From: Balneolaceae bacterium
Lineage (GTDB): Bacteria > Bacteroidota > Rhodothermia > Balneolales > Balneolaceae
Reading direction: 5' to 3'
Length of the DNA stretch: 5,100 nucleotides
Assembly (NCBI GenBank): GCA_003555185.1
Contig: PWFZ01000079.1
Location: 1-5,100 of the forward strand
In this document: in pieces, positions 1 through 5,100 of the stretch
Layout: the number at the start of each line of letters is the position of its first letter
How positions within the stretch are numbered: the stretch's first letter is position 1
The notes under the pieces: model-generated
Told to the model about the DNA's origin: nothing
The model's database searches: none
What the model saw: the letters and a program-made list of their open reading frames with translations, nothing else
Position numbers and translations under genes: made by a program

Positions 1-670
1 CACCAACTACCATTGCCGCCCCTGCCTCAAAATCAATAACGCCACTAAATAACATCGTCAAGACAATAGCAATAGTTGCAGAACTGCTTTGCATGATAGC
101 GGTCATAACCATTCCTGCGATAGCAAATACTATGATACCATATCCCGAAAACATTGCCGGATCTATTAATTCCGAAACCTGATCCACACTGGTCTTCATG
201 TAATCAAGTCCCATGAACAAGAAACCAAAGGCAACCAGCAATTTACTGATATTTACATAGCGTAGAGATTTTGCCAGGACGATGATTCCCAAACCGCCAA
301 TTCCAATCAACGGTAATGTAAAAGAGTCGATATTAAACTCGAAACCAAACACGGCCACAATCCATGCAGTGGCCGTTGTACCGATTTTCGCACCCATCAT
401 CACAGAAATAGCCTGAACCAGGTTCATAATTCCCGCGCCCACAAAAGCCAGAACCATTAGTGATACTGCAGAGCTGCTCTGCAGTACGGCCGTGCTAATC
501 ATGCCGCTGCTGATCGCCCGCGGACGTGTTCCCGCATATTTCCGGATTAAGGATTTAAACGCCCCACCGCTTAACACACGTATAGATTCCTCCATCATAT
601 GCATGCCAAACAAGAAGATTCCAAGCCCTGCTAAAAACATCCAAAGTTCAAATTCTGAAAGCAATCCCAT
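1..670 (-). CDS. Na+/phosphate cotransporter family protein (NptA-like), 5' part only
   Basis: Reading the - strand from ATG at 670-668 gives 223 uninterrupted codons to the left edge, so the C-terminal part is missing. The protein is very hydrophobic. It shows the duplicated signature of the Na/Pi cotransporter family (PF02690, SLC34/NptA-like): QSSSA at residues 64-68 (context TAVLQSSSAVSLM) and again at 194-198 (context TAIMQSSSATIAI). A GAKIGTT segment lies at 93-99, where the family usually has GANIGTT. Hydrophobic spans lie near residues 9-24, 66-84, 100-112, 119-133, 142-154 and 176-205, consistent with an inner-membrane protein. Known members import phosphate with sodium, and many bacterial ones carry a C-terminal PhoU-like domain; whether this one does cannot be seen. 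The start is the first Met after an in-frame TAA four codons upstream. No strong Shine-Dalgarno is visible. The gene is divergent from rsmB, so probably regulated separately. Family is secure; the exact substrate is inferred. Confidence 0.9.
   Translation of the reverse strand, partial: MGLLSEFELWMFLAGLGIFLFGMHMMEESIRVLSGGAFKSLIRKYAGTRPRAISSGMISTAVLQSSSAVSLMVLAFVGAGIMNLVQAISVMMGAKIGTTATAWIVAVFGFEFNIDSFTLPLIGIGGLGIIVLAKSLRYVNISKLLVAFGFLFMGLDYMKTSVDQVSELIDPAMFSGYGIIVFAIAGMVMTAIMQSSSATIAIVLTMLFSGVIDFEAGAAMVVG
464..486. repeat. Perfect 10-bp inverted repeat inside the transporter gene
   Basis: TACTGCAGAG (464-473) and CTCTGCAGTA (477-486) are exact reverse complements separated by CTG. On the coding (-) strand the segment encodes V-L-Q-S-S-S-A-V, the first conserved QSSSA motif. 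The palindrome may simply follow from codon choice around CAG-AGC-AGC-TCT-GCA. The equivalent codons of the second QSSSA motif do not form a comparable perfect palindrome. The structure is certain; a function is not. Confidence 0.6.
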
Positions 671-742
671 AGAGAAGTATTAAAAGGTAGTTATCAATTC
701 ATTGAAAGTAAGAATATGAACCTGATAAATTAAAAAGCCACA

Positions 743-755
743 ACTTATTATAAGT
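743..755. promoter_or_regulatory. 13-base palindrome containing TATAAT (candidate -10/operator)
   Basis: ACTTAT (743-748) and ATAAGT (750-755) are perfect inverted repeats around a single T. Read on the - strand the palindrome contains TATAAT (752-747), the consensus -10 hexamer, oriented toward the transporter gene. A dyad covering a -10 box could bind a dimeric regulator, but AT-rich DNA yields such palindromes by chance and no -35 box supports it. Confidence 0.25.
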
Positions 756-875
756 CTATTTCTTCCCAAGCTTCATTAGCAAAAAGTGTAGCAAAACCCT
801 ATCTTTAAGGCTGAACAAATTACGACATTATTGGCCTTGTCGGTATTAGAGCACAAGGAAAAAATTTAAAACTTT

Positions 876-883
876 AAAAAAGG
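876..883 (+). promoter_or_regulatory. Ribosome binding site supporting the TTG start of rsmB
   Basis: AAAAAAGG ends 7 bases before TTG at 891-893, a normal spacing for a weak purine-rich Shine-Dalgarno. It matters because rsmB has no in-frame ATG or GTG between the upstream stop (TAA at 867-869) and Met66 (1086-1088). A start at Met66 would remove half of the conserved NusB-like domain. Confidence 0.5.
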
Positions 884-890
884 CATTCTT

Positions 891-2210
891 TTGGAAAAGG
901 AATTAACAGCACGATCTGTAAGCGTTGATCTTTTAATTGAATTTGATGATCAAAAAATCATCAATTATTCTCAGGCAAATGAGTTAGAAACGTTCGAAAG
1001 AGCTCAGGTTCGTGAGTATGTCCAAAATATTTTACGCAAGCGCAGTTATTTGGATTTTGTTTTAGGTGAGTTCTCCAGCATCGAAATGGAGGACATGAAA
1101 GCCCCATTGAAAAATATCCTGCGCCTCGGCCTGTACGAGATGTTGTTTATGGACAGCACTCCGGATTATGCAGCCATCAACGAATCTGTTGAAGCCGCGA
1201 AGTTACGGTTGGGTCATAAATCAGGTGATCTGGTAAATGCCATACTGCGAAATATTCAGCGTGACCTTGACGACCTTCCCAAACCCGCTTTTGAGGACCG
1301 TACAAAATTAATTGCCACTACATTCTCCCACCCCGAATGGATGGTAGAACGATGGGTTGAGCGTTTTGGCGAACGGGAAGCTTTCCAGCTGATGCAATCA
1401 AATAACCAGCGACCAAATTACTTTGTGCGAGTTAACAACCTCCGCACCAAGACTTCAAACTTTAAACTTCGTATGGAAAAGTCAGACATCGCTTTCGAAG
1501 AAAGTGACTGGCTGCCCGGCTATTTTAAGGTAGAGTCTGTTCAACCATTTATAGCTAAAGACTGGCTGAAGCGAGGTGTTTGTTTGGTTCAGGATATTGC
1601 GGCAGGATTTGCCCCTACTATTCTGGAACCCGAACCCGGAGAAGATATTTATGATGTATGTGCCGCACCCGGAACAAAGAGTATTGTCATTTCTGATATG
1701 ATGGAAGGCGAAGGATCCATTACTGCTATTGATATCAGTACAGACCGCCTCCAGAGACTTGCACAAAGCGCCATGGACTATAATGCAGAAAACATTAAAA
1801 TTTTCCGCGCGGATGCACGTGATCTTACTTTAAAACTGGTTGACGGTGTGTTGCTGGATGCCCCATGTACCGGAACAGGCGTTCTAAGTAAACGTGCCGA
1901 CCTCCGATGGAGACGAACTCCCGAAGAGCTTGAAGCCTCCGTAAAACTTCAGGAAGAACTACTTGAAGAAGCCGCCAACCTTGTGAAAAAAGGCGGACGT
2001 CTTGTGTATAGCACCTGCTCCATTGAACCGGAAGAGAATTGGGAACAGATTCAAAAGTTCCTCGGCAAAATGGACAACTTCGAACTTGAAAAACTCGACG
2101 ATTTTCTGCCAGAAGAAGTCCTTGCTGAAGATGGATATGCTTACCAAACGTACCCACACAAACATGGGTGTGACGGACACTTTGGTGTTCGGCTAAAACG
2201 AGTAAAATAA
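891..2210 (+). CDS. rsmB: 16S rRNA (cytosine(967)-C(5))-methyltransferase RsmB
   Basis: RsmB transfers a methyl group from S-adenosylmethionine to C5 of cytosine 967 (E. coli numbering) of 16S rRNA in the cytoplasm. The 439 residues match the usual family length of about 430. Residues 5-125 form the NusB-like RNA-binding domain (LGLYEMLFMD at 79-88, then AAINESVEAAK), which separates RsmB from other RNA m5C methyltransferases. A linker with SHPEWMVERWVERFG (146-160) and RPNYFVRVNNLRT (174-186) follows. The Rossmann methyltransferase domain shows SAM motif I DVCAAPGTK (255-263), acidic D281 and D308, motif IV DAPC (323-326) and motif VI STCS (374-377). Cys376 is the expected nucleophile and Cys326 the expected release cysteine. 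The end, HGCDGHFGVRLKR, is typical. TTG at 891 is chosen because homology begins at once (TARSVSVDLL) and an AAAAAAGG site precedes it; ATT at 885 is a less likely alternative. valS follows 80 bases downstream on the same strand, so an operon is plausible. Confidence 0.95.
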   Translation: MEKELTARSVSVDLLIEFDDQKIINYSQANELETFERAQVREYVQNILRKRSYLDFVLGEFSSIEMEDMKAPLKNILRLGLYEMLFMDSTPDYAAINESVEAAKLRLGHKSGDLVNAILRNIQRDLDDLPKPAFEDRTKLIATTFSHPEWMVERWVERFGEREAFQLMQSNNQRPNYFVRVNNLRTKTSNFKLRMEKSDIAFEESDWLPGYFKVESVQPFIAKDWLKRGVCLVQDIAAGFAPTILEPEPGEDIYDVCAAPGTKSIVISDMMEGEGSITAIDISTDRLQRLAQSAMDYNAENIKIFRADARDLTLKLVDGVLLDAPCTGTGVLSKRADLRWRRTPEELEASVKLQEELLEEAANLVKKGGRLVYSTCSIEPEENWEQIQKFLGKMDNFELEKLDDFLPEEVLAEDGYAYQTYPHKHGCDGHFGVRLKRVK

Positions 2211-2216
2211 TTTCAA

Positions 2217-2247
2217 GGGATTCAGAATCATCGCGATTCTGAATCCC
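2217..2247 (+). terminator. Perfect 13-bp stem-loop between rsmB and valS (terminator-like or processing hairpin)
   Basis: GGGATTCAGAATC (2217-2229) pairs perfectly with GATTCTGAATCCC (2235-2247) across the 5-base loop ATCGC. It starts 7 bases after the rsmB stop codon. The base of the stem is GGG/CCC, but the downstream sequence TATATTAGTA lacks a T-run, so it is not a classical intrinsic terminator. It could be a partial terminator, a 3'-end-stabilising hairpin or an RNA processing site setting the rsmB to valS ratio. Each arm also contains an odd palindrome (GATTC-A-GAATC and GATTC-T-GAATC), so a DNA-binding role cannot be excluded. The structure is certain; the assignment as a terminator is inferred. 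Confidence 0.5.
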
Positions 2248-2290
2248 TATATTAGTATCCCCCACCAGAGCTCCAGAAAGACCATTTTTT

Positions 2291-4978
2291 ATGAGTATCA
2301 AGAACACTGACGAAAGTATACCAAAGCATTACGATCCCATAGCCACAGAAGACAAATGGTACAGCTATTGGGAAGAGAAAGGATATTTCCACTCTGAACC
2401 GGATGATCGCGAATCGTTTACGGTTGTGATTCCTCCGCCAAATGTGACAGGCGTATTGCATATGGGGCATATGCTCAACAATACTATTCAGGATGTGTTG
2501 GTTCGCCGGGCAAGAATGATGGGGAAAAATGCATGTTGGGTACCGGGAACCGATCACGCATCTATTGCTACAGAAGCAAAAGTAGTTCAGAAACTCCGAA
2601 AACAAGGCATCAAAAAGAGTGACCTATCCCGCGATGAGTTTATGGAACACGCATGGGAATGGACTGACGAGCATGGCGGAATCATTCTGTCACAACTCAA
2701 AAAGCTTGGTGCCTCCTGCGACTGGAAACGAACGCGCTTTACCTTGGAGGATGAACTCTACGAATCCGTTATCGACTGCTTTATCAAGCTACATGAGGAT
2801 GGGTACATTTATCGCGGATTGCGAATGACCAACTGGGATCCTTCAGCAAAAACGGCCCTCAGTGATGAAGAGGTAATCCACAAAGAAGTTCAGTCTGCGC
2901 TGTATCACGTGCGCTACCCCATTAAAGACAGCGATCAATTTGTAACCATCGCAACCACACGGCCCGAAACCATTCTTGCTGATACCGCCGTTTGTGTTCA
3001 CCCTGATGATGAACGCTATAAAGACCTGATCGGGAAAAAAGCAATCATTCCACTGGTAAATCGTGAAGTGGAAATTATTGCCGATGACTATGTAGATCCC
3101 GAATATGGAACAGGGTGTTTGAAAATTACACCGGCACACGATCAGAATGATTACGAGCTTGGCCAGAAGCATGGTTTGGAAATCATCGATATGCTCAATT
3201 CTGACGGTACGCTGTCTGAAGCAGCACAGTTTTTTGTTGGTTCCGATCGCTTTGAAGCCAGAAAGCTGATCGTGAAAGAACTAAAGAAGCTGGATCTATT
3301 TGTAAAGACTGAAGATGTAGCCAATAAAGTTGGTTATTCCGAGCGGACCGATGCCGTAATTGAGCCACGCCTTTCTCTGCAATGGTTCTTAAAGATGGAC
3401 GAGCTGAGCAAACCGGCTTTGGAAAACGTAATGAATGATGAAATTCAGTTTCATCCCAAGAAATTTAAGAACAGCTACCAGCACTGGATGGAAAATGTGC
3501 GTGACTGGTGTATCTCCCGTCAACTTTGGTGGGGACATCAAATTCCCGCATGGTTTTATGGTGAAGGTGAAGAAGAGTATGTAATCGCCAAGACGGCTGA
3601 TGAAGCTCTCGCAAAAGCAAAAGAAAAGTCCGGTAATGATACCCTCACCGCCGGCGACATCAAACAGGATGAAGATGTGCTTGATACCTGGTTCTCCTCC
3701 TGGTTGTGGCCTATTTCCGTATTTGATGGATTTAGAAAGCCCGATAATAAAGAAATCAACTACTACTACCCTACTCAGGATTTAGTTACGGCCCCGGAAA
3801 TCATGTTTTTCTGGGTTGCACGGATGATTATCGCCGGATACCATTTCCGAGGTGAAAAACCATTCAGTAATGTCTACTATCACGGAATTGTAAGAGATGA
3901 AAAACGCCGGAAGATGTCGAAATCTCTTGGAAATTCACCTGACCCTCTGAAGTTAATTGAGCAGTACGGCGCCGACGGAACACGAGTGGGAATGTTGTTT
4001 GCCTCACCGGCCGGTAACGATTTATTGTTCGATGAAAACCTTTGTGAACAAGGCAGAAACTTTTCTAATAAGATTTGGAATGCCTACCGGTTTCTGACTA
4101 TGAACATGGATGCTTCCATCGATTATAAACCAACGCTGGAGATCGATCCCGATAACCTTGCGGACCTATGGATGCTCGCGCGGATACAATCTACATGCGC
4201 AGAGATGGAGAAGGATTTTGAGGGATACCGGTTGAATGAAGCCCTGAAAAAAATCTACTCTCTTATATGGGATGATTTTTGTGACTGGTACATCGAGCTT
4301 TGTAAAGCGGATGAATATGGAGAAAATATTCCTAAAGAGAAGCTCGAACGGGCACTGGGAATATTTGAAACACTGATGAAACTCCTCCACCCTTTCATGC
4401 CGTTTATCACCGAAGAAATTTGGCAGCGCATCCAGGATCGTACAGCAGATGAAGCACTGACCATAAGCAGCTGGCCGCAATTTGACTCAGATATAGATCA
4501 TGACTCAATTGAATTATTTAAGCGATTTCAGGACCAGATCTCTGCGATAAGAAATATACAGTCGGAGATGAACCTTTCCCCGAAAGCGGGATTGAACCTA
4601 AAGTTAAAACCCGAATCCAATTCTTTGGGAGATGCATTAAAATCACATCAATGGATCTACTCAAAACTTCTTTCTGTAGACAGCATCGAATTTGATTTAA
4701 ATATCACAAAACCTGAAGCTTCTGCGTCAGCGCTGGTACAGGGAACTGAGATATTTATACCGTTAAAGGGATTAATTGACCTTGATAAAGAACGCGCACG
4801 AATCAACAAAGAGATTGACCAAACATCAGGATTTTTGAAAAGTGTGGAGAAAAAGCTAGGCAACAAGCAGTTTGTTGAAAACGCTCCGGATGCGGTAGTA
4901 GAAAAGGAGAAAAACAAGCTCAGTGACGCTGAATCGAACCTTAAAAAGCTAAAACAATCGTTATCAGAGCTTAATTAA
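2291..4978 (+). CDS. valS: Valine--tRNA ligase (valyl-tRNA synthetase)
   Basis: ValS is a cytoplasmic class Ia synthetase that activates valine with ATP, charges tRNA-Val and hydrolyses mischarged Thr-tRNA-Val. The 895 residues are normal for a bacterial ValS. The Rossmann catalytic core opens with PPPNVTGVLHMGH, the HIGH motif being HMGH at 57-60, then PGTDHASIAT (85-94). The inserted CP1 editing domain (about 190-345) carries TTRPET (222-227) and GTGCLKITPAHD (273-284). The core resumes with SRQLWWGHQIPAW (409-421), DTWFSSWLWP (465-474) and the KMSKS loop at 541-545. The anticodon-binding helical domain spans about 600-760, with LLHPFMPFITEEIW at 698-711. The C-terminal 65 residues are Lys/Glu-rich with heptad-like leucines, matching the tRNA-contacting coiled coil of ValS and distinguishing it from IleS and LeuS. 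ATG at 2291 is supported by the N-terminal family pattern (PKHYDP...DKWYSYWEEKGYF). The Shine-Dalgarno is weak (AGAAAG about 10 bases upstream) and a T6 run abuts the ATG. No frameshift or missing catalytic motif is seen. Confidence 0.98.
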   Translation: MSIKNTDESIPKHYDPIATEDKWYSYWEEKGYFHSEPDDRESFTVVIPPPNVTGVLHMGHMLNNTIQDVLVRRARMMGKNACWVPGTDHASIATEAKVVQKLRKQGIKKSDLSRDEFMEHAWEWTDEHGGIILSQLKKLGASCDWKRTRFTLEDELYESVIDCFIKLHEDGYIYRGLRMTNWDPSAKTALSDEEVIHKEVQSALYHVRYPIKDSDQFVTIATTRPETILADTAVCVHPDDERYKDLIGKKAIIPLVNREVEIIADDYVDPEYGTGCLKITPAHDQNDYELGQKHGLEIIDMLNSDGTLSEAAQFFVGSDRFEARKLIVKELKKLDLFVKTEDVANKVGYSERTDAVIEPRLSLQWFLKMDELSKPALENVMNDEIQFHPKKFKNSYQHWMENVRDWCISRQLWWGHQIPAWFYGEGEEEYVIAKTADEALAKAKEKSGNDTLTAGDIKQDEDVLDTWFSSWLWPISVFDGFRKPDNKEINYYYPTQDLVTAPEIMFFWVARMIIAGYHFRGEKPFSNVYYHGIVRDEKRRKMSKSLGNSPDPLKLIEQYGADGTRVGMLFASPAGNDLLFDENLCEQGRNFSNKIWNAYRFLTMNMDASIDYKPTLEIDPDNLADLWMLARIQSTCAEMEKDFEGYRLNEALKKIYSLIWDDFCDWYIELCKADEYGENIPKEKLERALGIFETLMKLLHPFMPFITEEIWQRIQDRTADEALTISSWPQFDSDIDHDSIELFKRFQDQISAIRNIQSEMNLSPKAGLNLKLKPESNSLGDALKSHQWIYSKLLSVDSIEFDLNITKPEASASALVQGTEIFIPLKGLIDLDKERARINKEIDQTSGFLKSVEKKLGNKQFVENAPDAVVEKEKNKLSDAESNLKKLKQSLSELN

Positions 4979-5100
4979 GCGGCTGATTTTGCAAACGGTA
5001 AAAAAAATATTACAACATTCCATGCATCAATAGGCATTATTAGAATTTAGTTGTATTATTCTTATTCAATTACAATTCATTCACTGATTTGCTTCAGTGA
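4979..5100. other. AT-rich non-coding tail downstream of valS
   Basis: This 122-base stretch follows the valS stop to the right edge. I see no open reading frame of note, tRNA or T-rich intrinsic terminator directly after valS. An A8 run lies at about 5000-5008 (TAAAAAAAATATT). The only clear structure is the inverted repeat ending at the window edge. The gene beyond the edge and its direction are unknown, so the region could be a 3' flank, a promoter region or both. Confidence 0.5.
5081..5100. terminator. 7-bp inverted repeat at right edge (possible terminator for valS)
   Basis: TCACTGA (5081-5087) and TCAGTGA (5094-5100) are perfect reverse complements with a 6-base loop TTTGCT. It lies 102 bases after the valS stop and is cut by the window edge, so a following T-run, or a longer pairing with the ATT preceding the left arm, cannot be judged. 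A terminator for the rsmB-valS unit is the simplest reading, but the stem is short and low in GC. Confidence 0.35.

Larger units (their letters stand above)
671..890. promoter_or_regulatory. Divergent intergenic region between transporter gene and rsmB
   Basis: This 220-base AT-rich stretch separates two genes pointing away from each other, so it should carry promoters for both. I see no credible small gene or structural RNA in it. On the - strand a perfect TATAAT lies at 752-747, about 77 bases before the transporter start, but no good -35 hexamer is at standard spacing. On the + strand TATCTTTA at 810-817 resembles the Bacteroidota -7 element (TAnnTTTG) with one mismatch; no matching TTG lies about 20 bases upstream. 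A weak stem (CGACA 823-827 with TGTCG 838-842, 10-base loop) would sit in the rsmB leader. The role as a regulatory region is inferred from gene orientation; individual boxes are weak. Confidence 0.5.

Noticed and set aside
492..683. 63-codon + strand open frame at the left
   Set aside because: It lies antisense to the clearly conserved transporter gene (QSSSA repeats) and its translation has no recognisable character; it is a frame shadow.
823..842. Small leader hairpin before rsmB (CGACA/TGTCG)
   Set aside because: Only 5 bp with a 10-base loop in AT-rich DNA; expected by chance and unsupported by any further element.
2155..2174. CACAC/GTGTG short inverted repeat near the end of rsmB
   Set aside because: Five base pairs inside coding sequence for the conserved C-terminal HGCDGHF region; explained by codons.
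2285..2290. T6 run just before the valS ATG as the tail of a terminator
   Set aside because: It is 38 bases away from the 2217-2247 hairpin and no stable hairpin directly precedes it, so it does not form an intrinsic terminator.
2211..2290. T-box or other tRNA-sensing leader in front of valS
   Set aside because: The gap is only 80 bases, has no T-box-like sequence and no mutually exclusive terminator/antiterminator pair ending in a T-run.
1825..2307. 160-codon - strand open frame across the end of rsmB, the hairpin and the first bases of valS
   Set aside because: It is antisense to rsmB motifs IV and VI, shows no recognisable domain and no convincing start signals; its length is explained by the codon bias of rsmB.
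2252..2605. 117-codon - strand open frame opposite the start of valS
   Set aside because: Cys- and His-rich low-plausibility translation antisense to the HMGH region of valS; a shadow.

Overview
The window is an ordinary stretch of bacterial chromosome. It carries two complete translation-related genes on the + strand and the 5' part of a divergent membrane transporter gene on the - strand. Codon use is moderate to AT-leaning, and the intergenic DNA is very AT-rich. Shine-Dalgarno sequences are weak, and one gene appears to start with TTG. These traits and the protein styles suggest a member of the Bacteroidota/Balneolota/Rhodothermota assemblage. That placement is an impression from the sequence, not a database result.

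Layout: (1) Positions 1-670, - strand: the N-terminal 223 codons of a Na+/phosphate cotransporter family (NptA/PF02690-type) protein, running off the left edge. (2) 671-890: a 220-base AT-rich divergent intergenic region that should hold promoters for both directions. A 13-base palindrome containing a perfect TATAAT lies there on the transporter strand. (3) 891-2210, +: rsmB, the 16S rRNA cytosine-5 methyltransferase with its NusB-like N-terminal domain, apparently starting at TTG. (4) 2211-2290: an 80-base gap dominated by a perfect 13-bp stem-loop whose arms are themselves near-palindromes. (5) 2291-4978, +: valS, a complete valyl-tRNA synthetase with catalytic, editing, anticodon-binding and C-terminal coiled-coil regions. 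(6) 4979-5100: an AT-rich non-coding tail ending exactly at the window edge in a 7-bp inverted repeat.

rsmB and valS are co-directional and probably co-transcribed, or coupled through partial read-through at the intergenic hairpin. One modifies the ribosomal decoding region and the other charges tRNA-Val, so both serve translation. The transporter is divergent and functionally unrelated (phosphate or anion homeostasis). I see no mobile element, CRISPR array, RNA gene, toxin-antitoxin pair or defence system, and no sign of a previously undescribed system. The most notable points are small: the nested palindrome between rsmB and valS, the TTG start, a coding hairpin over the first QSSSA motif, and a Lys substitution in a conserved transporter motif.
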